This document shows, piece after piece, positions 24,002 to 32,105 of a stretch of DNA of 42,931 bases (its first letter is position 1; each line of letters opens with the position of its first letter). The stretch lies in NCBI RefSeq assembly GCF_004104015.1, contig NZ_RYFV01000028.1, positions 1 to 42,931 of the forward strand. Reading direction: 5' to 3'. The notes under the pieces are model-generated. The model did not search any database, was not told the origin of the DNA, and worked only from the letters and a program-made list of their open reading frames with translations. A program made the position numbers and the translations under genes. The stretch comes from Actinomyces oricola (GTDB lineage: Bacteria; Actinomycetota; Actinomycetes; Actinomycetales; Actinomycetaceae).

Positions 24002-24118
24002 GCCTCCCTCGTACGGCCGCGCGCGATCGTCGTGCCAACCGGACACCGCTATATCTCGCCTGGCGTCCTCACCCAGCTGGAGCGGGCCGGTCTCAGCATT
24101 CCGAGAGTGTGGAAGTAG
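24002..24118 (+). pseudogene. hicA toxin remnant (C-terminal part)
   Basis: The reading frame that stops at TAG 24116-24118 encodes AIVVPTGHRYISPGVLTQLE followed by RAGLSIPRVWK. This fits the C-terminal half of HicA mRNA interferase toxins (valine-rich strand, VPxH-like turn, pGtl helix, AGL end). The frame has a stop at 23999 and no start codon fits. Upstream, a different frame shows GNHHHGW, which recalls the GSHHH RNA-binding motif of HicA, so a frameshift near 24005-24022 is likely. It ends 4 bp before the hicB-like start, the normal hicA-hicB order. The toxin should be inactive. Confidence 0.55.
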
Positions 24119-24122
24119 GCAG

Positions 24123-24419
24123 ATGATGAAGACCAATACGCACAGCTATGAGGTGATCGCCCACCGCGAGGTCTACCCCGGAGGAACCTGGTGGGTGTTC
24201 TCCATCCCCGCCCTGGACGCAGTTGGACAGGCCACTCGGCTCACTGACGTCGCGGCCGAGGCTCGCGGCATCATCTCAGCCTGGAACGAGAGCGGGCCGG
24301 CCCCGCACGACGTGCGCGTGACCGTGCGCCTCGACGGTGAGGCGGAGGCTCGTGCCGTCCAGGATGTGCGGCGGCGTGGTGTAGGAGGCGGCGCTGGTCA
24401 GGGACTTGCCGACATCTGA
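24123..24419 (+). CDS. HicB-like antitoxin, probably with a replaced C-terminus
   Basis: A 98-residue reading frame. Residues ~7-55 (SYEVIAHREVYPGGTWWVFSI, then VGQATRLTDVAAEARGIISAW) resemble the HicB/UPF0150 partial RNase-H-like fold of antitoxins that bind HicA. Antitoxins of this kind continue into a DNA-binding C-terminus. Here the last ~30 residues (RAVQDVRRRGVGGGAGQ...) lie antisense to an ABC-transporter remnant, so the true end was probably lost by insertion or deletion around 24320-24345. Start ATG 24123 (or 24126) has GGAAG 7 nt upstream. With the hicA remnant upstream, this looks like a decayed toxin-antitoxin pair whose antitoxin part is still translated. Confidence 0.55.
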   Translation: MMKTNTHSYEVIAHREVYPGGTWWVFSIPALDAVGQATRLTDVAAEARGIISAWNESGPAPHDVRVTVRLDGEAEARAVQDVRRRGVGGGAGQGLADI

Positions 24420-24517
24420 GGCGCCGACGAGGGCGGTGGAGGCGCCCGGGCGAGCTCGAGGTCGACGCCGTCAACGACGGTGGTGTCGCGGTGGAGTACG
24501 CGCAGGCCAGCAAGCAT
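24320..24517 (-). pseudogene. Remnant of a second importer: ATPase start joined to binding-protein interior
   Basis: On the minus strand ATG 24517 opens MLAGLRVLHRDTTVVDGVDL, which aligns with the start of the intact ATPase at 13534-14334 (LRVVSAGHVLVDDVNL). After a one-base frameshift comes STALVGASDVGKSLT, a decayed Walker A (intact paralogue: TALVGASGAGKSLT). It then jumps directly into AASYTTPPHILDGTSL, matching AAGYSTPPRILDGVEL of the binding protein at 11072-12628. So two non-adjacent pieces of a paralogous importer operon were joined by a large deletion. Non-functional. Confidence 0.75.
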
Positions 24518-24591
24518 GACGCTCACCCGCGGCACCCCAGACATCGATGAGAATCGAATTCAACTCACATGGGCCGGCCATGCGACTACCT

Positions 24592-24624
24592 TATACTCAG
24601 CGCCAGGTGTGACGATGTTATGAT
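24592..24624 (+). promoter_or_regulatory. Possible hipBA promoter/operator region
   Basis: Two -10-like boxes precede hipB: TATACT (24592-24597) and TATGAT (24619-24624). The second sits inside a short palindrome, CGAT-N6-ATCG (24613-24626). HipB-type antitoxins repress their own operon by binding palindromes here; the operator role is inferred. Confidence 0.4.
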
Positions 24625-24646
24625 CGTCGAGAGCAGGGGGTAGACC

Positions 24647-24901
24647 GTGGCGCAGATGGAAGTGCGCGGCGAGGTGACGTCGCCGCAGACCCTGGGACGC
24701 CTGCTGTGCCAGGCCCGCATGTCCACCGGAATGAGCCAGCGCGAGCTCGCCGAGCGGCTGGGCATCTCCCAGCGCTACGTGTGGGAGATGGAGGCCGGCA
24801 AGCCGTCCCTGTACACCGACCGACTCTTCGCCTTCATGCGCGCCACCGACATGCGCCTGACCGCCACCCTGACCATCGATGACAGGCTCTTCGATGAGTG
24901 A
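24647..24901 (+). CDS. hipB: HipB-type antitoxin, XRE-family DNA-binding protein
   Basis: An 84-residue helix-turn-helix protein: RLLCQARMSTGMSQRELAER, then LGISQRYVWEMEAGKPSLYTDRLF (residues ~18-62) is a typical XRE/Cro fold. The C-terminal strand LTATLTIDD may contact the kinase. In hipBA modules HipB neutralises HipA and represses the operon. The start is GTG 24647 with GGGGG 6 nt upstream; ATG 24656 is an alternative that removes three residues. The stop overlaps the hipA start by eight bases, so the two are coupled. Confidence 0.88.
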   Translation: MAQMEVRGEVTSPQTLGRLLCQARMSTGMSQRELAERLGISQRYVWEMEAGKPSLYTDRLFAFMRATDMRLTATLTIDDRLFDE

Positions 24902-26144
24902 CCTGCGCGTTGAGCTGGACGGAACCCTGGTCGGCACACTCCGGGGCGAGTGGCGCACCTTCGACTTTCATGCAGCGCACGAGGGTATCGAGCGATTCGG
25001 CCTGGAGTCGACGGCACTGTCCGTGGACATCCCCCTGACACTGGCGCCCCGTCGTTCTGGGCGAGCGCGGCGCCAGGCATGGTTCGCCGGGCTCCTGCCC
25101 GAAGGGCGCATGCTCAGCCGGCTCGCCGCCGAGGCTGGGCTGCCGGTTCACGACACCATTGGCCTCCTGCGGCGCTATGGGAGGGACCTGGCCGGTGCAC
25201 CGCAGATCTGGGACCCTGAGGCCCCCGGCGAGCCTCGCACGCCCCGCCTTCAGCCGCTGTCTGTACACGGAGTGGCCAACCTGCTGCGTACCGTCCAGGA
25301 CTCCCCCTTGGGCAACGCTGACGTGCACGGCAGAACGTCCTTGGGCGGCGTTCAGGACAAGATCGTCCTGACGCTCCAGGACGGGCTCTGGCACCGGGCC
25401 CTGGACGGCTACCCATCGACCCACCTGCTCAAGCCAGGCTCCTCACTACTGCCCACGCTGATCGGCGACGAGGCCTACGGCTCCTTGGTCGCCCGGCACT
25501 TGGGGCTGGCCGAGCACCGAACATGGATCGAGTCGTTCGCGGACGTCGACGCCCTGGTCATCGAGCGCTACGACCGCACGCAGGGCACCCCGCCTGGGCG
25601 CGTCCACCAGGAGGACCTCAGCCAGGTGCTGGGGGTCGTGGGCGACCAGAAGTACCAGCGCATTGGCGGGCGCGTCTCTTGCGCCCGGGTGGCGCAGGCA
25701 CTGGCGGCCCGCCTGCCGGACGCCGAGGAGTCGCTGAGATGGCTGACTCGCATGGTGACCCTGTCGGTCGCCGTGGGGAACCTGGACATGCACACCAAGA
25801 ACCTCTCAATCCTCCACCCCTCAGGTCGCCAGCCGCGACCTGCCCCGGCGTATGACATTGTGCCCATGGCGCACCGGGCGGGCGACGGAGAGATGGCGCT
25901 GGCCGTGGCCGGCGAGTACCGCCACGCGGCACTCACATGCGAGCACCTGGTCGCCGAGGCGGAATCCTGGGGCCTAGGCACCAACGACGCGCAAGGTCTT
26001 GTCACCGGGACCGTTGAGTCGATCCGGGACTATGCCCGCACACACGACGCCCCACCACCCGCAGATCCGCGCTTGCCCCACATCATCACCACATTCTGCG
26101 ACCGCCTCCTGGCAGGCCAGGAGGTCGGGAGCGTGCAGGACTGA
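24894..26144 (+). CDS. hipA: HipA-type Ser/Thr kinase toxin
   Basis: A 416-residue HipA-family kinase. E. coli HipA phosphorylates glutamyl-tRNA synthetase and induces dormancy. All key sites are visible. Ser149 in RTSLGGVQDK corresponds to the autophosphorylated loop serine, KYQRIGG is the GGP-like region, and Asp298 and Asn303 in GNLDMHTKNLSIL form the catalytic loop. Asp321 in AYDIVPM is the metal-binding DFG-like residue. The N-terminal subdomain (residues ~1-105) matches the HipA N1 region. ATG 24894 is inside the last codons of hipB. The protein appears intact, so the module is probably active. The target tRNA synthetase cannot be inferred. Confidence 0.92.
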   Translation: MSDLRVELDGTLVGTLRGEWRTFDFHAAHEGIERFGLESTALSVDIPLTLAPRRSGRARRQAWFAGLLPEGRMLSRLAAEAGLPVHDTIGLLRRYGRDLAGAPQIWDPEAPGEPRTPRLQPLSVHGVANLLRTVQDSPLGNADVHGRTSLGGVQDKIVLTLQDGLWHRALDGYPSTHLLKPGSSLLPTLIGDEAYGSLVARHLGLAEHRTWIESFADVDALVIERYDRTQGTPPGRVHQEDLSQVLGVVGDQKYQRIGGRVSCARVAQALAARLPDAEESLRWLTRMVTLSVAVGNLDMHTKNLSILHPSGRQPRPAPAYDIVPMAHRAGDGEMALAVAGEYRHAALTCEHLVAEAESWGLGTNDAQGLVTGTVESIRDYARTHDAPPPADPRLPHIITTFCDRLLAGQEVGSVQD

Positions 26145-26202
26145 GCCTGCGACCAAGGGCGACCAGCCGCGGGCGCAGCCTTCGCATGGCCTCCGGACCG
26201 TG

Positions 26203-26272
26203 ATTGCGCCGCCAGCAGGGTCCGCATCGCGCCACCGACAGGTCCGCATTGCGCCGCTGGTAGGGTCGATTC
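26203..26272 (+). promoter_or_regulatory. Three 22-bp repeats leading into a leaderless -10 box
   Basis: ATYGCGCCRC plus a degenerate AGGGTC-like end repeats at 26203, 26226 and 26248 with a period of 22-23 bp, two helical turns. The last unit contains TAGGGT (26261-26266), six bases before GTG 26273. The helical phasing suggests binding sites for a regulator of the SUMF1 gene. Confidence 0.45.
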
Positions 26273-27031
26273 GTGACTCTGCTCGAGATGGCGCGAATCC
26301 AAGGCGGCGAGCTCGTGATGCGCGACGCCCGAACATCCTCGACGCGGACCGTGGCGGTGGAGCCGTTCAGCCTCTCGACAACGCCTGTGACAGTGGCGCA
26401 GTTCTCCCAGATCCAGATCAGTCACGCCGCCGGCGGCTCCGCCCCGGTGTGCCCGGTGTCGTGGATCGACGCGGTCCGCTGGTGCAACACCGCGTCCATC
26501 GCTCAGGGCCTCGAACCCGCCTACCGGATCAACGACGCGACCACGTCCTGGGACGTAGGTTCCGATGGGTACCGGCTCCCCACGGAGGCTGAGTGGGAGT
26601 GGGCCTGCCGCGCGGGGACGACGGGCCCTCGTTACGGCGAGGTCGGGGACATCGCCTGGACGGAGACGGACGGACTCGACGGCCCTGCGCCCGTGGCGAC
26701 CAAGCGACCCAACGCGTTCGGACTGTACGACATGTTGGGGAACGTATGGGAGTGGTGCTGGGACTACGCCGATCCCGCGCGATACGCGGACTACCGATCC
26801 CTTCGAGGCGGTGGGTGGGCGGACAAGCCGTGGAGCTGCCGCGCTTCCGTGCGACGCGGGAGCATGCCCACGGCCCGGTTGGACGATGTCGGGTTCCGCG
26901 TCGCCCGGGGCGCCGTAGAGTCGTCAGGCGGTGACGAGGTCCAGGGGTGGTCCCACCAGCGAGACGTCTCGAGGGCGAGTATCACCGGTCCCATCCCCTT
27001 CGGCTGGACACCGCTTCGCGAGATCACCTAG
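26273..27031 (+). CDS. SUMF1/FGE-like protein lacking one catalytic cysteine
   Basis: A 252-residue protein of the formylglycine-generating-enzyme-sulfatase (SUMF1) fold: PVTVAQF, PVSWIDAVRWCN, YRLPTEAEWEWACRAG, LYDMLGNVWEWCWD and a final VGFRVARG. True sulfatase activators carry two Cys in a motif like RGGSxxCxxxxC. Here the segment is RGGGWADKPWSC, with Asp at the first Cys position and Cys only at the second, so classical formylglycine formation is unlikely. Many SUMF1 proteins of unknown role sit in conflict or retroelement loci. GTG 26273 follows TAGGGT by six bases; ATG 26288 is possible. It stands between hipBA and ilvD, with no sulfatase nearby. The last ~30 residues have no family resemblance. 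Confidence 0.8.
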   Translation: MTLLEMARIQGGELVMRDARTSSTRTVAVEPFSLSTTPVTVAQFSQIQISHAAGGSAPVCPVSWIDAVRWCNTASIAQGLEPAYRINDATTSWDVGSDGYRLPTEAEWEWACRAGTTGPRYGEVGDIAWTETDGLDGPAPVATKRPNAFGLYDMLGNVWEWCWDYADPARYADYRSLRGGGWADKPWSCRASVRRGSMPTARLDDVGFRVARGAVESSGGDEVQGWSHQRDVSRASITGPIPFGWTPLREIT

Positions 27032-27110
27032 AGCGGGGGCCTTGGGGCATTGGCGCCATCTCAGTGCGAGTGGCGCCGCTCACTCCGAACGGCAGCGCTG
27101 AAGCCGCGCC

Positions 27111-28994
27111 TCACATGCCGAGCTTGGACAGGTCGCGCACGGCGCCCAGGTCCGCGCTCGTGGCGAGCATGGCGTAGGCGCGAAGCGCTGCCGAGACCCT
27201 CCGGGGCCGCTCGATGTGCGGCGTCCACGCCGCCTGACCACGGGCCTCCTCAGCAGCGCGGCGCGAGGCGATCTCGTCGTCGGACAGGCGCACCGAGATG
27301 GAGCGGGCCGGGATATCGATGTCGATAACGTCCCCCGTGCGCACCAGACCAATGAGCCCGCCCGCGGCCGCCTCCGGGGAGGCGTGCCCGATGCTCAGCC
27401 CCGAGGTGCCCCCGGAGAAGCGCCCGTCGGTCAGCAGCGCGCACTCCTTGCCCAGGTGCATGGACTTAATGTAGGTGGTCGGGTACAGCATCTCCTGCAT
27501 GCCGGGCCCCCCGCGCGGGCCCTCATGGCTGATGACGACGACATCGCCGGCCTTCACCTTCCCCCCGAGGATCCCCTCGACAGCCGCATCCTGCGATTCG
27601 AAGACCACCGCTGGCCCGGAGAAGGTCAGGATGGAAGCATCCACACCCGCGGTCTTGACAATGCAGCCCTTGGTGGCAATGTTGCCGAAGAGCACCGCCA
27701 GGCCGCCGTCGGCCGAGTAGGCGTGCTCCAGGTCGCGGATGGCGCCGGTGGCGCGGTCGGTGTCCAGGGCCTCCCAGCGGGAGGACTGGGAGAACATCTC
27801 GGTGGTGCGCACCCCGGCGGGGGCGGCCAGGTAGCCGGTGCGGACCTCCTGGCTCACTGCGGAGCCGGGGACGCCGTCGGGGCCAGGGCGGACGACGTCG
27901 TAGGCGGCGAGCTCGTCGGCCAGCGTCCCGCGCAGGACGGTGCGGGTGGAGGTGTGGAGGAGGCCGGCACGGTCGAGCTCGCCCAGGATGCCCATAATGC
28001 CGCCGGCGCGGTGGACGTCCTCGACGTGGACGAGGTTGGTGGAGGGGGCCACCTTGCACAGGTGCGGAACCTTCCGGGAGAGCCGGTCGATGTCCGCCAT
28101 GCGGAAGTCCACCTCGCCCTCCTGCGCGGCGGCCAGCAGGTGCAGCACGGTGTTGGTGGACCCACCCATGGCGATGTCCAGGCACATGGCGTTCTCGAAG
28201 GCCGCCTTGGTGGCGATGGAGCGGGGCAGGACGGACTCGTCGTCCTCCTCGTAGTAGGCCCTGGCCAGGTCCACAATCCGGCGCCCGGCCTCCTCGAAGA
28301 GGGCGCGGCGGTCGGCGTGGGTGGCCAGCAGGGTGCCGTTCATGGGCAGGGCCAGGCCCAGGGCCTCGGTGAGGCAGTTCATGGAGTTGGCGGTGAACAT
28401 CCCCGAGCACGACCCGCAGGTGGGGCAGGCCAGGCGCTCAATGGCGGAGATCGTCTCGTCGTTGACGGTGGGGTCGGCGGCGTCCATCATGGCGTCGATG
28501 AGGTCGAGCTTGCGGGGCGCGCCATCGGCAGCCACCATCTTGCCCGACTCCATGGGACCCCCGGAGATGAAGATCGCCGGAATATTGAGCCGCAAAGCGG
28601 CCATGAGCATGCCGGGGGTGATTTTGTCGCAGTTGGAGATGCACACCAGGGCGTCGGCGCAGTGGGCGGAGACCATGTACTCCACGGAGTCGGCAATGAG
28701 GTCACGGCTGGGCAGGGAGTAGAGCATGCCGTCGTGGCCCATCGCAATGCCGTCGTCCACCGCAATGGTGTTGAACTCCTTGGCAATACCGCCGGCGGCC
28801 TCGATCTGCGCGGCGACGAGCCGGCCGACATCGCGCAGGCCCACGTGCCCGGGAACGAACTGGGTGAAAGAGTTCGCAATCGCAATAATGGGCTTACCGA
28901 AATCGGAGTCCTTCACCCCGGTGGCCCTCCACAGGGCGCGAGCTCCCGCCATATTGCGGCCGGAGGTGGAGGTGGCGCTGCGGTAGCGAGGCAT
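27111..28994 (-). CDS. ilvD: Dihydroxy-acid dehydratase
   Basis: Fe-S enzyme of valine, isoleucine and pantothenate synthesis; dehydrates 2,3-dihydroxy-isovalerate and -methylvalerate to the 2-oxo acids. The 627-residue protein matches E. coli IlvD (616) along its length: [22 protein letters not shown] at the start, cluster Cys in [12 protein letters not shown] and [22 protein letters not shown], substrate region [18 protein letters not shown], and [27 protein letters not shown] and [14 protein letters not shown] near the end. ATG 28994 has GGGAGA 5 nt upstream. Monocistronic; marks the right border of the accessory island. Other ilv genes except ilvA are outside the window. Confidence 0.97.
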   Translation of the reverse strand: MPRYRSATSTSGRNMAGARALWRATGVKDSDFGKPIIAIANSFTQFVPGHVGLRDVGRLVAAQIEAAGGIAKEFNTIAVDDGIAMGHDGMLYSLPSRDLIADSVEYMVSAHCADALVCISNCDKITPGMLMAALRLNIPAIFISGGPMESGKMVAADGAPRKLDLIDAMMDAADPTVNDETISAIERLACPTCGSCSGMFTANSMNCLTEALGLALPMNGTLLATHADRRALFEEAGRRIVDLARAYYEEDDESVLPRSIATKAAFENAMCLDIAMGGSTNTVLHLLAAAQEGEVDFRMADIDRLSRKVPHLCKVAPSTNLVHVEDVHRAGGIMGILGELDRAGLLHTSTRTVLRGTLADELAAYDVVRPGPDGVPGSAVSQEVRTGYLAAPAGVRTTEMFSQSSRWEALDTDRATGAIRDLEHAYSADGGLAVLFGNIATKGCIVKTAGVDASILTFSGPAVVFESQDAAVEGILGGKVKAGDVVVISHEGPRGGPGMQEMLYPTTYIKSMHLGKECALLTDGRFSGGTSGLSIGHASPEAAAGGLIGLVRTGDVIDIDIPARSISVRLSDDEIASRRAAEEARGQAAWTPHIERPRRVSAALRAYAMLATSADLGAVRDLSKLGM

Positions 28995-29273
28995 GGGGTC
29001 TCCCGAGAGGCGAGATGACGGACTGTCGTCAGCCTACCCGCAGGCCCCGACGTCCGACGGCGAAGGCCCAGTCGCCGGACGTTCCCCGGCCCCGGCGCAC
29101 GGTAGCGCCCACACAGGCCAGTCGAGGCGTCGGCCGCAGCGCCCTGGGCCCGGCGCACGGTAGTGGCCCTCCGGCGCGGCGGGCCACCGCATATCTAGCG
29201 GCGGGCCGACGACGCCGGCCCGGTCAACAGCACCAGAGCGCTAATCCCCCTGAGGCGCAGGCGGCGCCGTGCG
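28995..29273. other. Intergenic region between ilvD and FKBP gene
   Basis: Spacer of 279 bp without a gene. CCGGCGCACGGTAG occurs twice, at 29092 and 29150 (58 bp apart), a weaker example of the paired repeats seen elsewhere. The ilvD promoter should lie here but is not clear. Confidence 0.5.
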
Positions 29274-29681
29274 TCACATCACACCCAGGATCTCGGTGAC
29301 GAACACGAGCGTGTCCCCGCCCTTAATGCCGGCTTGGGGGACGCCGCGCGCGCCGTAGCCCAAGGACGCGGGGATGGACAGCAGCACGCGCGAGCCCACC
29401 CGCTGGCCGACCAGGCCGTCATCCCACCCGCGAATGACCATGCCGACACCGATCTGGAAGTCGAGCGGGGCCCCGCGATCATAAGAGTTGTCGAAGACCT
29501 GGCCGTCCCAGACCTGACCAAGGTAGTGGCACACAATCTGGTCGCCGGCCTCGACGACCTGACCATCGCCGGGATCGAGCACCTGGACCTGAAGCCCCTC
29601 GGGGGCCGGAGCACCGGAGAAGGTGAGGACAGGCTTGGTGCCCTTGGCACCCTCAACAGTGGGCATATTCGTGTTGATCAT
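29274..29681 (-). CDS. FKBP-type peptidyl-prolyl cis-trans isomerase
   Basis: A 135-residue cytosolic FKBP that speeds proline isomerisation in folding proteins. Conserved features are VEAGDQIVCHYLGQVWDGQVFDNSYDRGAPLDF, the active-site GVGMVIRGWDDGLVGQRVGSR (Trp in the pocket floor), and IPASLGYGARG near the end. No signal peptide. ATG 29681 is chosen because TAGGCT lies 7 nt upstream (leaderless); a GTG at 29687 would add two residues. Adjacent to the Bax-inhibitor-like gene in the same orientation, but with 139 bp between them and its own promoter. Confidence 0.93.
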   Translation of the reverse strand: MINTNMPTVEGAKGTKPVLTFSGAPAPEGLQVQVLDPGDGQVVEAGDQIVCHYLGQVWDGQVFDNSYDRGAPLDFQIGVGMVIRGWDDGLVGQRVGSRVLLSIPASLGYGARGVPQAGIKGGDTLVFVTEILGVM

Positions 29682-29688
29682 GGGCACC

Positions 29689-29694
29689 AGCCTA
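29689..29694 (-). promoter_or_regulatory. -10 box of leaderless FKBP gene promoter
   Basis: On the minus strand TAGGCT ends seven bases before ATG 29681; no ribosome site intervenes. Confidence 0.45.
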
Positions 29695-29820
29695 CGCGAC
29701 GGGCTGCGAGCAGGAGCCGAAGGGCCGCCAGGGCCCCACTGGTAGCACGTACGACAGGGCCGGCCGGACTCATGCCCGGCCGGCCCTGCATCCCCGTGAA
29801 GGGGCGGGACGCTGGGAGGA

Positions 29821-30792
29821 TCAGTTGTCGTAGAAAATGGCCAGAATCCGCAGGATCTCGACGTACAGCCACACGAGTGTGACGACGAGCCCGAAGGCCC
29901 CGGCCCAGGCGTAGCGGGTGGGCAGGCCGGCCTCGACGCCCCGCTGGATGGACTCGAAGTCCGCGGCCAGGCTGAAGGCCGCCATGACGACGGCGAGCAG
30001 GCCGATGATGATGCCGATCGGGATGCCCGCGATCTCTATGGAGCGCAGGCCGAAGGAGCCACCGGTGTCGGAGAGCAGCATGACGCCGAAGTTGAGCAGG
30101 CAGAAGACGAGGTAGCCGCCCATGGCCAGCAGGAGGATCTTCTGGGCCTTGCCGGACAGGCGGAAGCCGCCGATCTTGTAGGCGCCGAGCATGACTGCGA
30201 ACACCGCCACGGAGGCCAGCACGGCCTGGATGACGATCCCGGGGAAGCGCGCCTCCATAACGCCGGAGAAGGCGCCGAGCATGGCGCCCTCGCAAGCCGA
30301 GTAGGCCAGGATGAGCGCGGGCGAGGGCACCTTCTTGAAGGAGTTGACCAGGCCCAGGGCGAGAGCGCCGATCGCCCCGCCGATCATTAGGAGGAAGCCG
30401 ATGGGGGCCGTGGAGGGGTTGGTCGCCATGACCCAGGAGACGGCCCCGGTGGCCAGGATGACCGCGAACATGCCGGCAGTGCGCACAATGACGTCGTCAT
30501 ACGTCATGGCGCCACGGTCAACATTGGTTGCCGAAGGCGCCTGGTAGGCGGCCTCCATGCCGGCCAGCTGCTGAGGGCTGACCTGCCCGTAGCCGGTCTG
30601 AGGCGCCTGGCCGTAACCGGTCTGGGGGGCCTGCCCGTAGCCGGCCTGAGGCGCCTGACCGTAGCCATAAGCCGCCTGACCGGGCTGGTAGCCGGGCATG
30701 GTGGGGTAGCCATTGGGGGTGGTCGCCACCGTGGTGCCGGTGGCGCCACGCTGGCTGAACATGGGGTTGCGGTCGAAGAAGGGGTTACTCAT
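29821..30792 (-). CDS. Bax inhibitor-1/YccA family membrane protein
   Basis: A 323-residue protein. The N-terminal ~110 residues are cytosolic and Gly/Gln/Pro/Tyr rich, with four tandem YGQAPQ[A/T]G-like units (residues ~45-75). The remainder has about seven transmembrane segments of the BI-1-like/YccA family (start around TYDDVIVRTAGMFAV, end around FESIQRGVEAGLP and LVWLYVEILRILAIF). The family members are thought to be pH-sensitive calcium leak channels or modulators of membrane proteases; the bacterial role is not settled. ATG 30792 has AGAGGA about 10 nt upstream. The Tyr/Gln repeat tail is common in actinobacterial members. Single gene, divergent from the ABC exporter operon. Confidence 0.88.
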   Translation of the reverse strand: MSNPFFDRNPMFSQRGATGTTVATTPNGYPTMPGYQPGQAAYGYGQAPQAGYGQAPQTGYGQAPQTGYGQVSPQQLAGMEAAYQAPSATNVDRGAMTYDDVIVRTAGMFAVILATGAVSWVMATNPSTAPIGFLLMIGGAIGALALGLVNSFKKVPSPALILAYSACEGAMLGAFSGVMEARFPGIVIQAVLASVAVFAVMLGAYKIGGFRLSGKAQKILLLAMGGYLVFCLLNFGVMLLSDTGGSFGLRSIEIAGIPIGIIIGLLAVVMAAFSLAADFESIQRGVEAGLPTRYAWAGAFGLVVTLVWLYVEILRILAIFYDN

Positions 30793-31128
30793 CGTGCGGT
30801 GTCCTCTCGAAGTCGGGGACGGGCCGGCGCCCCGCGAGGGGCGCCCGCACGCTCCACGGGTCATCCTGCCGCAGATTCCTGAGAAGGACCTGCGCCGCTA
30901 AAGGGAACAACACCCCACCACGCCCTCCTCCTCCAGGAGGAGTGACCTCCCCCACAGGTGTGGTCACCGAGGTCGCCACAGCTCCTCCACACTGCCGACG
31001 GCAGCCGTGGCGCCGCTTCCTAGCCTGGAGTTATTCGATGGCGCCAAGCCCTACGGGCCGGCCCGCGCGATCCCCAACCACCCACCTCACGACAGCCCCG
31101 ACCCCACCGGAAAAAGCAGAGCCCCACC
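30793..31128. other. Divergent intergenic region, no gene
   Basis: Spacer of 336 bp between the BI-1-like gene and the ABC exporter. It holds a small inverted repeat (CCTCCT...AGGAGG near 30924-30940) and a -10-like TAGCCT at 31021-31026 facing the exporter. No coding frame was supported. Confidence 0.5.
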
Positions 31129-32058
31129 ATGATCGAAGCAGTCAACCTCACCAAGCGCTACGGTTCGAAGACCGCCGTCAACAATGTCTCCTTTTCCATT
31201 GAGCCGGGCACGGTCACTGGTTTCCTCGGCCCCAATGGAGCCGGCAAGTCCACCACTATGCGCCTCATTATGGGACTGGACCACCCCACCTCCGGTTCGG
31301 TCACTATTGACGGCAAGCACTACAGGGATCTGGCCGCCCCCCTGTGCGAGGTCGGCGCTCTTCTGGACGCCAAGGGCCTGCACGGCTCACGCTCGGCCCG
31401 CAACCACCTGCGTCAACTGGCGGTGTCCAATGGCATCCACTCCCGCCGCGTGGACGAGGTCCTGGAGCTCACCGGGCTGACGGCGGTAGCCAAGAAGCGC
31501 GTCAAGGGGTTCTCCCTGGGCATGGCCCAGCGCCTGGGGATTGCCGCCGCCCTCCTGGGCGACCCCAAGGTCCTCATCTTCGACGAGCCCGTCAACGGCC
31601 TGGACCCCGAAGGCGTCAAATGGGTGCGCGAGACCTGCCAGCGCCTGGCCGCAGAGGGCCGGACCGTCTTCATCTCCTCCCACCTCATGAGCGAGATGGC
31701 CCAGACCGCCGACCACCTCCTGGTCATTGGCCGCGGCAAGATCCTGACGCAGGGCCCGGTCAACGAGGTCATCTCCAAGGCCACCACCGACGTCGTGCGC
31801 ATCGCCTCCCCACAGGCCACCGACCTGGCCGCCGCCCTGAAGAAGGCCGGCATTGCGGTGGAGCCCGCCGAACCCGGAGTACTGACCACGGCATCGGCAC
31901 CCGCTTCCCGGGTCGGCGAGGTCGCCGCCTCAGCCGGAATCGTCCTGCACGAGCTCGCCACCATCCACGCCTCCCTGGAGGACGCCTACCTGCGCCTGAC
32001 CAACGACTCCGTGGAGTACCGCACCGACACCACCGGCCGCCGGCCGGCCGCCCAATGA
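31129..32058 (+). CDS. ABC exporter ATPase, DrrA/BcrA-like
   Basis: A 309-residue ABC ATPase: Walker A GPNGAGKS (residues ~34-41), signature FSLGMAQRLGIA (~127-138), Walker B VLIFDEPVNGLDPEG, and H-loop FISSHLMSEM. The C-terminal ~90 residues resemble the accessory region of drug and lantibiotic exporters. With the permease gene downstream and a two-component system after it, the unit probably exports or removes an antimicrobial or cell-wall-active compound. The four genes run in one direction. No strong ribosome site is seen at ATG 31129. The 3' end shares ATGA with a possible upstream start of the permease gene. Confidence 0.9.
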   Translation: MIEAVNLTKRYGSKTAVNNVSFSIEPGTVTGFLGPNGAGKSTTMRLIMGLDHPTSGSVTIDGKHYRDLAAPLCEVGALLDAKGLHGSRSARNHLRQLAVSNGIHSRRVDEVLELTGLTAVAKKRVKGFSLGMAQRLGIAAALLGDPKVLIFDEPVNGLDPEGVKWVRETCQRLAAEGRTVFISSHLMSEMAQTADHLLVIGRGKILTQGPVNEVISKATTDVVRIASPQATDLAAALKKAGIAVEPAEPGVLTTASAPASRVGEVAASAGIVLHELATIHASLEDAYLRLTNDSVEYRTDTTGRRPAAQ

Positions 32059-32105
32059 GCGCGCCTCCGCCGCCCCCCTCCACCCCCTCACCAGGAAGCC
32101 CCACT

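Noticed and set aside
27216-29018. 600-codon plus-strand frame opposite ilvD
   Set aside because: Shadow of the ilvD codons; IlvD is unmistakable on the other strand.
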